Shown here one piece after another: positions 54,200 to 63,223 of a stretch of DNA of 64,000 nt (its first letter is position 1; every line of letters starts with the position of its first letter). The notes beneath the pieces are model-generated. The model saw only the letters and a program-made list of their open reading frames with translations. It was not told where the DNA came from and did not search any database. This DNA is from Leptolyngbyaceae cyanobacterium T60_A2020_046. Lineage in GTDB: Bacteria > Cyanobacteriota > Cyanobacteriia > Phormidesmidales > Phormidesmidaceae. The stretch is taken from positions 1-64,000 of the forward strand of contig JACYME010000076.1 in NCBI GenBank assembly GCA_015272155.1. The letters run 5' to 3'. Position numbers and translations under genes: made by a program.

Positions 54200-55744
54200 A
54201 TGACTAGTGCGTCTCCCTCTCCGACCCCCGAAGCCATCTTGGAGCAATACGCCCAAGGCAAACGCGACTTTTCCGATCTAGTGTTAAATGAATGTACGTT
54301 GGCCGGGGCACAAATTCCGAACATCATCCTGCGGCGCGCCAGTTTGAGCATCGTCAATCTCAGCACTGCTAATCTCAGTCGCAGCCAATTGCAACACGCT
54401 ACATTGAATGTCAGCCGCCTGAGCGGTGCAAACCTGAGCCAAGCCCAGTTTCAGCATGCCCAACTCAACGTCGCAAACCTGATTCGTGCGATTTTGGTCG
54501 GGGCCAATCTTTCCGACGCATCTCTCATTCGCGCTGAACTGCTGCGGGCAGATTTGAGTAACGCTAATCTCACCAAAGCCAACCTTCAGGAGGCTGACCT
54601 CCGTGAAGCCCGGTTGCGGTGGACACGGCTCAAAGGGGCAAACCTCAGCCAGTGTGATTTGCGCAATAGCAGCCTGCTAGGCGCAAACCTAGATGGGGCA
54701 CAACTGTATGCAGCCAATCTCGAAGCGGCCACCCTGCGTGGGGCAGTATTGCAACGGGCAGAACTGCGCCATGCCAATCTCACTGGAGCTGATTTGAGTG
54801 GGGCTAATCTACGCGGCGCAAACCTACGCTGGGCTGATCTGAGCAAGGCCAACCTCCAGGAAGCCGACCTCACGGATGCGAAGCTCAGCGGCGCAAATTT
54901 GCAGCAGGCTCGCCTAACCGGGGCCACGCTCGATAATGCGACCCTGGTTCATGCGGATCTTAACCAAGCGCAACTCCAGCAAGTCCACTGTGTTGGGACG
55001 GATATTTCTGGCGCAAATCTGACGGGGGCGTTGCTCCATGGCGCGATTTGCTACGACGTGCGCACGGCGGAAACCAGTTGTGATTGGGTTGATCTCAGTC
55101 CCAGTGGGGATGGTTCCCAATCCCGAATTTTCAGCGCGGCGGCAGAGATTGAGGCGTTTTTCAACCATCGACCGCCCCAGGTGCAGGTGGTGGCAGATGT
55201 GGCGTTGACGCCAGGGGCCAATGCGGCCTTAGCCGATGCCTATGCAGCGATCGCGGAAGCTCTATCTTGGTTTGTGCGCCCCCCCAACGTAGAAATTACC
55301 CACCGCCGCACAACCCTGACGTTTATTAGCCAAACAGAGACCGCCTTGATGGCGATCGCCTACCTCGCAACTTGGCCCTTCAAGGATGGCAAAGCCGTGC
55401 GGGGAATTTTGACCGATCTCCTCAGTCATAATTCTGACTCGAATCATTTGCATTCTCACCACCGTGAGACGCTGACTCTGCTAGAGGAAAGCCTGACGCT
55501 CTCAGACGATGCCTTGCTTAAGGCGCTGCGCGTGCAATTTGATACCCAAGCCTTCTTTGCCGCACCTGTTCAGGTCAAACTCATCAACACTACTGGCCAA
55601 GGTTTAGAGCTATATCACAATCCCCGGTTTGGCATTCGGAACATTCCCCCGGCGGAGGGCATTTTTCCGGTACAGCCCCGCCACGATCCCCCGCCCAAAT
55701 TGGCGGAATGTCTGGCGTTTATTCGCGATCCTCAAGACGCATAA
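54200..55744 (+). CDS. Pentapeptide-repeat protein with unknown C-terminal domain
   Basis: A 514-residue protein. Residues about 25-280 are runs of A(D/N)LxX pentapeptides (GANLSQAQF, RADLSNANL and the like) that fold as a right-handed quadrilateral helix. The C-terminal 220 residues form a separate domain: VEITHRRTTLTFISQTETAL, then LLEESLTLSDDALLKALRVQFDTQ, and an ending that resembles nothing I can name. Function unknown; not a gyrase-protecting Qnr by this layout. ATG 54200 rather than an upstream start, since the family-like MTSASPSPTPEAIL begins there. Confidence 0.85.
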   Translation: MTSASPSPTPEAILEQYAQGKRDFSDLVLNECTLAGAQIPNIILRRASLSIVNLSTANLSRSQLQHATLNVSRLSGANLSQAQFQHAQLNVANLIRAILVGANLSDASLIRAELLRADLSNANLTKANLQEADLREARLRWTRLKGANLSQCDLRNSSLLGANLDGAQLYAANLEAATLRGAVLQRAELRHANLTGADLSGANLRGANLRWADLSKANLQEADLTDAKLSGANLQQARLTGATLDNATLVHADLNQAQLQQVHCVGTDISGANLTGALLHGAICYDVRTAETSCDWVDLSPSGDGSQSRIFSAAAEIEAFFNHRPPQVQVVADVALTPGANAALADAYAAIAEALSWFVRPPNVEITHRRTTLTFISQTETALMAIAYLATWPFKDGKAVRGILTDLLSHNSDSNHLHSHHRETLTLLEESLTLSDDALLKALRVQFDTQAFFAAPVQVKLINTTGQGLELYHNPRFGIRNIPPAEGIFPVQPRHDPPPKLAECLAFIRDPQDA

Positions 55745-55927
55745 GGGCTGTGCGGCGTCACCGTCATTGGGGAATGCGCCGCCTACGATGGGATAGGGCA
55801 GGGGTAGGGGCTCTGGCGGACGCGGTGGGGCGATCGCACCCCTCGCGTCATACTTCGTTCAACCCTCACAGAGCCGTCTATCGACCTGTGTCACAATGTA
55901 GGGCATCGTGCCCAATGGAGTGACACT

Positions 55928-57481
55928 GTGCTTGAGGCTAGGGTTCATGAGCAGCTACGCGCATTCCTGCGTCAGCAGGGCGCTGCGTCGTGGCCCCATC
56001 ACCTCACGATGGCTCGGTTAGTGGCGCGGGCTTTGCGGCTGGGGCGCAGTTCCCTCATGCAGGTGGGCAGTGGGGCCGCCTTTCGCGGTCAATATCGGCT
56101 GAGTTATTTGATTTCGCTGCTGTTGTGGCCCGACCCGGTGATTGTGGTCTTGCCAACGGCGATCTTGCAGCGGGTGCAGCGGGTTGATATCCCTTCGTTA
56201 CAGCGGTGGTTGCCCAGCACGAAGCCGATTTTACAGGGCGATCGCTGGCCTGATCCCCAGTTTCGGGGCATTTTGCTGACTACTCCCGAGGCTTGGTTGC
56301 GCGATCGCCTCACCACGCAAGATCGCTTCCCTCGCAATATTCCAGTCATTCTTGACGGTGCTGACGATCTCGAAGCGCAGATCCGTAGCACCCTTACGGC
56401 CACCCTCACCGCCGCCGATTGGGATGCCTTGATGCAAGCCTATCCTGCCCATCAAGCCCTGATTCGCGATATGCGAGTCAAGCTCACCCATGCCATCTTT
56501 CAGCATCCGGCCAATCCCTACCAGTGCCATCTGCTCGATCCCGATGAACAGGCCCCCCTTAGCCAGTTAATCGCAGCCTTGACAGAGGATGATCCCACCG
56601 CCTGTGCCATGCCACTGGCTTGGCGATCGCTGTGGCATCCGCCCACTGCAAGCGAACAGCAGGTTTGGGTAACCCTCAATCGCAGCCAAGGACAGTGGGC
56701 CCTGCATCGCGCGCCCATTCACGTCGGGGCAACTGCTTCCCAAATCTGGGATCAGCAACCCTTAGTGGTAATTGGAGGCTCTCTCGATACGGAATCAGAC
56801 GCGATCGCCTACCGCCAGCGCCTTGGCCTGAGCGACATGACGTGTGTCAAATTTGAGCCCGATCGCCAAACCGAAGGCATCAACCTCTACGTCCCGGATG
56901 CGTTGCCGTTGCCGAACACCGCTGAGTTTCAGCCCGCCCTGCTCCAAGAACTCGCGCGATTGCTCGTGCAACCCATCGCACAAAGCGGCCTGACGGTCAT
57001 TGTTGTCGGCGATGTCCCCCTCAAGGCTCAGGTAGGTGCGGTGCTGGCATCCCAGTTTGGCTCCCGGGTTCAAGTAGAAGCTGCCGTTCGCGATCGCGGC
57101 ATTCTCATTTGTGGGTGGGACTATTGGCGCGCCCATCAGGCCCATCTACCCACACCTCCGCTGCTCATCATTCCGACTCTGCCTATCCCATCCCTAGAAG
57201 ATCCGCTAGTGGCCGGGCATGTTAGCTACCACAAACGACGGCGGCAAGACTGGTTTCGCCTTTACCTCTTACCCGCTGCGCTCAACGAATTGCAGCGCGC
57301 GATCGCCCCTATTCGTGACCAACAGGGCACCGTCGCCATTCTCGATACCCGTGTCAACCACCGGAGCTATGGCCGACAGTTCCTCGATGCTCTCAATCCC
57401 TCAGCTCGACTCCGCCGCCTAGATGCAGCGTGGCTAGACAACTCCAACCCATCCCTCACCTTTCCGCAAGAACACTACTAG
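55928..57481 (+). CDS. DinG/XPD-like helicase homologue without Walker motifs
   Basis: A 517-residue protein laid out like cyanobacterial DinG-family helicases but with degenerate ATP sites. Where Walker A is expected it reads MQVGSGAAFRGQYRLSYL (no GKT), and where DEAH is expected it reads LDGADDLE. The C-terminal helicase-like part is recognisable: LLPAALNELQRAIAPIRD and VAILDTRVNHRSYGRQFLDAL. It probably does not hydrolyse ATP and may act as a DNA-binding or structural subunit. GTG 55928, with GGAG 7 bases before, is the start. Family normal length is similar, so this is divergence, not truncation. Confidence 0.75.
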   Translation: MLEARVHEQLRAFLRQQGAASWPHHLTMARLVARALRLGRSSLMQVGSGAAFRGQYRLSYLISLLLWPDPVIVVLPTAILQRVQRVDIPSLQRWLPSTKPILQGDRWPDPQFRGILLTTPEAWLRDRLTTQDRFPRNIPVILDGADDLEAQIRSTLTATLTAADWDALMQAYPAHQALIRDMRVKLTHAIFQHPANPYQCHLLDPDEQAPLSQLIAALTEDDPTACAMPLAWRSLWHPPTASEQQVWVTLNRSQGQWALHRAPIHVGATASQIWDQQPLVVIGGSLDTESDAIAYRQRLGLSDMTCVKFEPDRQTEGINLYVPDALPLPNTAEFQPALLQELARLLVQPIAQSGLTVIVVGDVPLKAQVGAVLASQFGSRVQVEAAVRDRGILICGWDYWRAHQAHLPTPPLLIIPTLPIPSLEDPLVAGHVSYHKRRRQDWFRLYLLPAALNELQRAIAPIRDQQGTVAILDTRVNHRSYGRQFLDALNPSARLRRLDAAWLDNSNPSLTFPQEHY

Positions 57482-57595
57482 GCCGCGATATGATGGGGAT
57501 GGTGGGCTTTGCAACCCTAATCGCTGAAGCGGATTGATCATGGGCTGCGGCCAATTAAGCCACATCAGACTCCACGCCAGCACAGGTCAATCTCT

Positions 57596-57826
57596 ATGGG
57601 AGAATCCAAGCGCCGTCAGGCAAAACTGGGTGACAACTACGGCAAATCAGAGTACGGCAAATCAGAGAAGATTTTGCCCGGTATTCCTATCACCAAACAG
57701 CAATCGGAACAGTTTGTCCAATGGACAACCCGAGGAGCATGGATCGGTATTGGCCTGATGATTGCTGCGTGGTTGACGGTTCGCTTTATTGGCCCTGGGC
57801 TAGGCTGGTGGGATGTCGTTCAGTAA
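57596..57826 (+). CDS. DUF2839 small membrane protein
   Basis: A 76-residue cyanobacterial protein: MGESKRRQAKLGDNYG, an ILPGIPITK segment, then one membrane segment (about 46-68, WIGIGLMIAAWLTVRFIGP). Function unknown. A short GKSEYGKSE duplication lies in the polar part. Confidence 0.85.
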   Translation: MGESKRRQAKLGDNYGKSEYGKSEKILPGIPITKQQSEQFVQWTTRGAWIGIGLMIAAWLTVRFIGPGLGWWDVVQ

Positions 57827-58178
57827 ACACAATCAGCGTTTTGTAACGTCTCATCTGCCGACTCGACCCCCCTTGATGCACTGCGCTACAAGAGGAGAAC
57901 CTCATTTCTCAGAAGCAGCACAGTTCTTGCAAGGATTTGTTTGAATGTTGCTCCCGATACAGAGGTCGCGATCGCTCAGCGTTAGAGTTGTGGCGTTTTG
58001 CAGCATCAACGCTTTTCCCACAGCTTGATTCAATCCCCTCCGCAGAGCAACGACCGCCGAAGTCCGATCACAGATTTCGACCCGATTGTTTAATTTTTCC
58101 TATGGGTCACGATCGCAATTCTTAAGACAATGTGAAAAAAGACGAATAGAATGAGACCTGGTAGTTAGGAGAATGGCC
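57827..58178. other. Intergenic before the DUF1815 gene
   Basis: Probably holds the promoter of the DUF1815 gene: TAGAAT at 58147-58152 could be a -10, with no clear -35. No gene seen. Confidence 0.35.
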
Positions 58179-58523
58179 ATGTTCGTGAGACTGGCAGAAC
58201 AACATCGAAAATTCGTGCAGGACTTGGTCATGAACCTCCAAGCCCTAGCCACTGTTTTGGAAAATCGCGGATACCTAGCCTCGTGCTATACCTGCGGTGG
58301 TCAAATGAACAGCGCCTCCTTCATGGTGAGCCTGGGTGACAACCATTTGATCCGCTTTTTGGTGTCAGACTATGGCATCACCTGGACTGAGATGCGAGAC
58401 GACCGTGAGCTTATGAAGCTGGAAGGCGCTGAAGCCATCAGCCAACTCCAGGAACTGGCTAACCTCGTCAAAAATCAAGTGAAGCCGTCAGGCTACGCTT
58501 CAGAAATTGTCCAAACAGCTTAG
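58179..58523 (+). CDS. DUF1815 protein
   Basis: A 114-residue cyanobacteria-specific soluble protein: MFVRLAEQHRKFVQDLVMNL, ASCYTCGGQMNSASFMVSLG, and ITWTEMRDDRELMKLEGAEA. Conserved across the phylum, function unknown. ATG 58179 is preferred to ATG 58173 because AGGAG sits 7 bases before it and homologues start MF(L/V)RLAEQHR. Confidence 0.92.
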   Translation: MFVRLAEQHRKFVQDLVMNLQALATVLENRGYLASCYTCGGQMNSASFMVSLGDNHLIRFLVSDYGITWTEMRDDRELMKLEGAEAISQLQELANLVKNQVKPSGYASEIVQTA

Positions 58524-58862
58524 GCGTCTAGGGTTTCATCTCTTTGCCCAGGCCGGTCAACAGGTCCTCTGTCGGCCTTTGGGATAAGCCCTTTGGGATG
58601 CGGCAGGCTCCGCGTAGACGCTGTGAGCGAGTGCGTCATGAGCTGATGAGTGACTCTGCCCATTCTCTTCATGGGGCATGATGTCGTCAGAATTACGGCA
58701 GCTCTTTCTACGTATTCCAGGCTACACTTCATATCAGGCGACCGCAGCTTGATGCTCTAGGGTACTCATTTCACACAGCCCTACCAAGCAGCAAAAGGAT
58801 GCGATCGCACGGGGTGCAGGTATTGTGCAATGCTGCTCCGACAGGTTTAGGGGCGTGTATTT
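58524..58862. other. Intergenic
   Basis: No gene recognised. A piece near 58595-58640 (GCAGGCTCCGCGTAGACGC) resembles interspersed GC-rich repeats of other cyanobacteria. The ribosome site AGGGG of the next gene is at 58849-58853. Confidence 0.4.
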
Positions 58863-59807
58863 GTGTCGGTTACTGCCCCGTTGTGCAAGTTCCCTGCTTG
58901 CATTTCCCTTCCATCCTTGAACACCGCAGTGCAAAATTCATCGTCAGCCACCGCAGTGTGGCAGCATCGTTTCATTCAGGTCAACCACGTTAATCTGCAT
59001 TACGTTACCCAAGGGGAAGGCGAGCTCGTTATCCTACTCCACGGTTTCTTTGAATTTTGGTACTCTTGGCGGCACCAACTGCCCGCTCTTGCCAAACACT
59101 TCAAAGTCGTCGTGCCCGACCTACGCGGCTACAACGATTCTGATAAACCCCTCACTGGCCATGATCTTGAAACCCTTAGCCAAGATGTCGTGGGCTTAAT
59201 TCATGGGTTAGGGTACCGTGCAGCTCACATCGTAGGGCATGGATGGGGAGGCACCTTGGCCTGGCATTTGGCCCAACGTTGCCCCGAGATGCTCAAGCGC
59301 TTAGTCGTCCTCAGTGGTGTCCATCCCCAACAGTGGCACCAGTCCCTCTTGAGCAACTTGGAGGTGATGCGCCGCAGTTGGCCGATCTGGGTTTCACAAC
59401 TTCCTACCTTGCCTGAATGGATGTTGCAACCCGTACTCCCAAGGCTTGTTACCACCCTGTTTCAGTCAGAAGCTATCCGCAAAAACGCCTTTTCTGCGCA
59501 GGATCGCCTGCTCTACGAAGCCGCACTGCGTAAGCCGGGAGTGTTGTCGGCGGCGCTCAAGCAATATCGCCAGATTCTTGCCCCCCAGGCTTGGCTTGGG
59601 AACTTACTGACGCCTCTGCCGCCCATCCAAGTGCCCACGCTCGTTCTGTGGGGAGAAGACGATAGTTTACTGCATCGAACATTTAGCGATAGCCTGGAAC
59701 GCTACGTGGCAGCCCCGTTAGACATTAAACAAATTCCTCAGTGTGGGCACTGGGTTCAGCAAGAGGTACCTCAAACGGTAAATCGAGCACTTTTGAGCTT
59801 TTTGTAG
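58863..59807 (+). CDS. Epoxide-hydrolase-like protein lacking the nucleophile
   Basis: A 314-residue alpha/beta-hydrolase close to epoxide hydrolases and haloalkane dehalogenases: HGFFEFWYSWRHQ, DLRGYNDSDKP, GEDD and QCGHWVQQE. But the nucleophile motif GHDWGG reads GHGWGG (Gly127), so the Asp that attacks the substrate is gone, and HGFP has become HGFF. The rest is intact and full length, so it may be a binding or scaffold protein, or use another chemistry. The N-terminal 35 residues (GTG 58863, AGGGG 9 bases upstream) are not conserved; later GTG codons are possible starts. Confidence 0.85.
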   Translation: MSVTAPLCKFPACISLPSLNTAVQNSSSATAVWQHRFIQVNHVNLHYVTQGEGELVILLHGFFEFWYSWRHQLPALAKHFKVVVPDLRGYNDSDKPLTGHDLETLSQDVVGLIHGLGYRAAHIVGHGWGGTLAWHLAQRCPEMLKRLVVLSGVHPQQWHQSLLSNLEVMRRSWPIWVSQLPTLPEWMLQPVLPRLVTTLFQSEAIRKNAFSAQDRLLYEAALRKPGVLSAALKQYRQILAPQAWLGNLLTPLPPIQVPTLVLWGEDDSLLHRTFSDSLERYVAAPLDIKQIPQCGHWVQQEVPQTVNRALLSFL

Positions 59808-60091
59808 CCTCCTCTATGGGAATGGGTAAACTGTAAGCACGGTCTCCTTCCTGATAGATTCAGATCCTTTCGATAGCTGTGTGCAGTGGATAGGGGAAAA
59901 CCTCATTGGTGTTTTGAGTGGAGTCGCTTGCGGGCTAGGGTGGCACAGACGCGGCGTTGAGGCTAAAGACTTTGCGGGCTCTGTGTTGTACCCATTTGGT
60001 ATTAACGGAACGCGCAGATTCAAGTGGCTGCCTGTGTTGACTCCGTCAAGGTCTATCGTCGTGTTTCCCATGCAAGGTGAAGGTAAGGGCA

Positions 60092-60838
60092 ATGTTTGAT
60101 CCCAAAGAACTGAGTGAGTATGCCCTGTCTCACCCAGAGTGCTCCCACGAAGATGTTGAGCATAGCTTGAAATTGTTTCAAACTTTCAAGCGGCTCTATG
60201 ATCAAAACCCCGCTCTCCTGGATGAGATTTTGAGTCTCGCGATGATGGATGGCCAGCTTCCGGTTCGGATGGGGAATTTTGGATACATCTTGGGGCTTGT
60301 GACCGATAAGCAAGCCCTCTTGCTGAGTAACTTGACGGAAGGGCGATCGCAAATTTTTGTACAGCCGAGTCAGGCTTCCCAAATTTGGACGATTGGCCGC
60401 GATCCCCAGCAGGCGTCTCTTGCTGTTCGCGATCGCAGACTATCGCGCTGTCATGCTGCTATTCGCTACCAGACGGGCTATGGCTTTATGCTGTATGACC
60501 TCAACAGTACCAATGGATCCTATGTGAATGGCGTCCGCATTCGCGCCAGTCAGTCGCTTCAAGATGGCGATCATATTCGCCTCGGCAGCTTGAATTTTGG
60601 GTTCTTTATGGGGTCGGAGTTTCGGCGCACTGTCAGACCCTCTCCAGACATTGTGCAGTGGATTGATAATGCGTCCATTCCTCCAACAGCGCCCTTGGAT
60701 GCCACTCCACAACAGGGCACGATTACTCAGAGTAATGACATAGCGACCTTTGAGAGCGAAGTGCCCGCAGCGCAACTCGAAAAAACCCTCCACTTTTTAC
60801 GCCACAGTGGGGGTAAAGATCCCAGCAGCTCGACCTAG
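60092..60838 (+). CDS. FHA-domain protein
   Basis: A 248-residue protein. Residues about 85-180 are a forkhead-associated domain that binds phosphothreonine: IGRDPQQ, then LSRCHA, then LNSTNGSYVNG. The N-terminal 80 residues are helical (SLKLFQTFKRLYDQNPALLDE). Points to Ser/Thr-kinase signalling; no kinase is in the window. ATG 60092 with AAGGG close upstream; the frame also opens at GTG 60077. Confidence 0.9.
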   Translation: MFDPKELSEYALSHPECSHEDVEHSLKLFQTFKRLYDQNPALLDEILSLAMMDGQLPVRMGNFGYILGLVTDKQALLLSNLTEGRSQIFVQPSQASQIWTIGRDPQQASLAVRDRRLSRCHAAIRYQTGYGFMLYDLNSTNGSYVNGVRIRASQSLQDGDHIRLGSLNFGFFMGSEFRRTVRPSPDIVQWIDNASIPPTAPLDATPQQGTITQSNDIATFESEVPAAQLEKTLHFLRHSGGKDPSSST

Positions 60839-60976
60839 CGCATCCCTTTGAGGCTCACGCCGAGCCTGAAGACCGCGATCGCTCAGGCTGGCGGAATCCG
60901 TAACCTTTTCATCCCCCATCGGCAAACCTGAACGACTTCGCAGCGATCGTGTTATCGAAATCCTCAACGGGTCAAT

Positions 60977-61004
60977 AGCCCGGTCACAAAAGCCCGGTCA
61001 CAAA
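60977..61004. repeat. 14-bp tandem repeat
   Basis: AGCCCGGTCACAAA occurs twice in a row (60977-60990, 60991-61004) just after the convergent FHA/Usp gap. Probably slippage. Confidence 0.7.
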
Positions 61005-61011
61005 ACAGGCT

Positions 61012-61893
61012 TTACGACTTTGGCTTCGGGAAATAGAGAACCGGGTGCCAACTCTGGCGCAGGATATCACGGGTTAGGCTCGGTACCGACCAGCCCAAAA
61101 GCCGGTTGATGTTGCCGGAGCATGCCGCGATCGCGCTAATGTCGTACAACTCCGCCACACTGAGAATTTCGTTCAACGGCTCTCCAGTCCTCACCAGGGT
61201 TTCAACTTTTACGCCCAGCGGGTTCAGAACTTCGCCCACCGCTGATAGCTGCGCCTCAGCGGTCTTGATTGGCGTATCTCCGCGTAGTTCTTCGCGCATG
61301 CCTTCATCAATCACCTTGAGTAGCAGACAAGACTCCAGTACAGACTCAGAGGATTCATTGACTTGATGCTGCAAGCTTTCAATTAAGTGTTGTGCCCCAC
61401 GGCTGCCATCGTAAGGAATCAGTAAATTACGAAAGAGGTTGCGACAGCGAAGGGTCAATTCCTCAGTGGTGTAGGTCGAGACGAGCTGCGGACGCAAAAT
61501 CATGAGCGGTACTGGTGTACGCTCTGCCAATTCCATCGTTGTGCTCCCAAAGAGCTTTTCTGCCAACAGGTTGCGAGTTGGCATTCCTAAAAAGATGATG
61601 TCGATGGCATGGGCTTTGACCAGCTTCAGAATGTTGTCGGTTGGTCGCCCGGATGCAACTTCAACAACAACTTGAACTTCGGCGGGCACGCTAGCAATGA
61701 GTGACTCCAACTGTTGCCGAGATGCTGCGATCGCCTCTTCATCGATACACGGAACGCTGCGCTCCGTCTTGATCGGCACGCTATGGAAAAAAACAATTCG
61801 ACGAAGCCCCCCCGCAGCCAACCCTGGGATCACTCGGGCAAGCCGAGACATGCTATCGGTAAGGTCGGTGCAAATGAGAGCATGTTGAAACAT
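61012..61893 (-). CDS. Double universal stress protein
   Basis: A 293-residue protein of two UspA-type domains in tandem (about 1-150 and 151-293). First domain: MFQHALICTDLTDS, then AHAIDIIFLGMPTRN; second: LLIPYDGSRGAQ, then DISAIAACSGNINRLLG. The G-x2-G-x9-G(S/T) ATP motif is only partly kept, so nucleotide binding is uncertain. Cyanobacterial members take part in stress adaptation. Convergent with the FHA gene. Confidence 0.9.
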   Translation of the reverse strand: MFQHALICTDLTDSMSRLARVIPGLAAGGLRRIVFFHSVPIKTERSVPCIDEEAIAASRQQLESLIASVPAEVQVVVEVASGRPTDNILKLVKAHAIDIIFLGMPTRNLLAEKLFGSTTMELAERTPVPLMILRPQLVSTYTTEELTLRCRNLFRNLLIPYDGSRGAQHLIESLQHQVNESSESVLESCLLLKVIDEGMREELRGDTPIKTAEAQLSAVGEVLNPLGVKVETLVRTGEPLNEILSVAELYDISAIAACSGNINRLLGWSVPSLTRDILRQSWHPVLYFPKPKS

Positions 61894-62297
61894 GATGGCT
61901 TAGTTGTCGTGTAGGCTTAGCACCCATCATGATGATGCATTTTGACGCTCTCCGCCAAGGCTAAGCTTCAAATCTCATCGGGTGAGCGTTGGCTCTACCG
62001 GCGGGCATCCCCAAAGAATATCTGCCTCCCCTGCGTTTCCAGGGAGAGAGTTCGGGACACAAGGCTTGCTTCGATTTCTAAATTAGGAAACCTGCCCGCA
62101 TCGTATTGCACTGAAAACACTGAAATAGACTGATGACTTGCATCGAACGAGTTGACCGGTCTGCAAATCAATCGTATTGAGAACTCAGGGTCGTGACTCG
62201 AGTTGACGCCCCGGCATCCCCAGCTCAATTCAGCAGGAACTCAGCAAGAGAAGGAGGTCGCCGACTTTCGTCAGACAATTACGAACGGTCGCACGAC
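61894..62297. other. Intergenic between usp and nblA
   Basis: About 400 bases between two minus-strand genes; no gene or strong hairpin seen. Confidence 0.4.
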
Positions 62298-62492
62298 CTA
62301 GATGGAATGGGGAGAATCAATTCCCCACTCATGCTTTAGGAAGTGCTTGTACATGGTTTCTCGCATCATCATTTGCTCGTAGAGCTTGACCAAGAAGTCT
62401 TGGGCTTGCTCACGGCTCATCTTTTGCACCTGGGTTTCAAAGGACCGCAGGCTGAACTTCTGTTCTAGCGAGAGCTGCATGGGGTCGTTCAT
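62298..62492 (-). CDS. nblA: Phycobilisome degradation protein NblA
   Basis: A 64-residue helical adaptor that binds phycobilisome rods and brings them to Clp protease during nutrient starvation. Seen: LSLEQKFSLRSFETQV, then MSREQAQDFLVKLYEQMMMRE and YKHFLKHEWG. ATG 62492 is used; an upstream GTG (62498) would add two residues. A promoter-like site with a palindrome lies about 100 bases upstream. Confidence 0.96.
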   Translation of the reverse strand: MNDPMQLSLEQKFSLRSFETQVQKMSREQAQDFLVKLYEQMMMRETMYKHFLKHEWGIDSPHSI

Positions 62493-63223
62493 ATGCACTC
62501 ACTCCACCTTAGGAGACAACATCTGCATGGACAGCGATCGCTGCCGTACAGCGGGGTTGGTCAAAGCTAACTTAACCCTCTCTAACATCTTACAAAATGT
62601 AAAAATAGTTTGACAAAATAGCTGCCGTTTTATTCTTCCTGCAAAATTATGAGTTTCGGCCTGCATGCGCAACGCCCTTGGGAAAATGTCGAGTCTGGCG
62701 GCTTGGGCGGGTGTGGGGTCATGCTTTGAGCGGCGGTTGACCTAACGCGTTGGGTTTTAGGATTCGGCATCTTCGGCCCTGCCAGGATGAGCAGACAGGG
62801 TAGATGGACGATGCGGTTCGGGTCATTCACGGCTTGACTCAGTCAGATACCCCCTGATGGCGAGGAATCTCAGGGATGGTTTTAGAGTACGCCAACTCAT
62901 TCAGCATCCAAACTAGGCCTTCATCCCCCAATCCCTGAGGGAGAGGGGCAGGGGAGAGGGCAAAGGATCATGACCAATGGAGAGTTCTTTCTATGGAACA
63001 CTCTTATCGAATTGAGTTAAGTAAAAATGCTTATTAATAACACTTTGACTGATCTCGTAAAGCGTAGCAAGCGGTTGATAGATGAATACCGCCACTGTTG
63101 TGACCAATAGGGTGGGTATGGTTTCTAGGTTTTTTGCGGCTTTGGATGCTGTGAAAACCCTGCCGAAACCTGGTGTAATTGAAAGACGCAATACAGCCGG
63201 ATGGAAGGCTGAGGATTCTGGAT
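62493..63223. other. Divergent region nblA / nadB
   Basis: Holds the nblA promoter and the nadB promoter. A run of GGGGAGAGGG-like purines lies at about 62930-62960. The nadB ribosome site GAGG is at 63211-63214. No gene seen. Confidence 0.4.
62587..62616 (-). promoter_or_regulatory. Candidate nblA promoter with palindrome
   Basis: On the minus strand: TTGTCA (62616-62611), an 18-base spacer and TAAGAT (62592-62587), about 95 bases before nblA. A perfect 13-bp palindrome (TTACA-3-TGTAA, 62590-62602) overlaps the -10 and spacer, a placement expected for a repressor site. One half (TTTACATT) resembles an RpaB/HLR1 half, but the other half does not. Confidence 0.4.

Noticed and set aside
58595-58640. 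Interspersed GC-rich repeat or MITE
   Set aside because: Only one copy is visible in the window and no flanking inverted repeats were found.
62610-62615. TTGACA on the plus strand as a promoter for nadB
   Set aside because: No -10 at 16-18 bases downstream and more than 600 bases from the gene.
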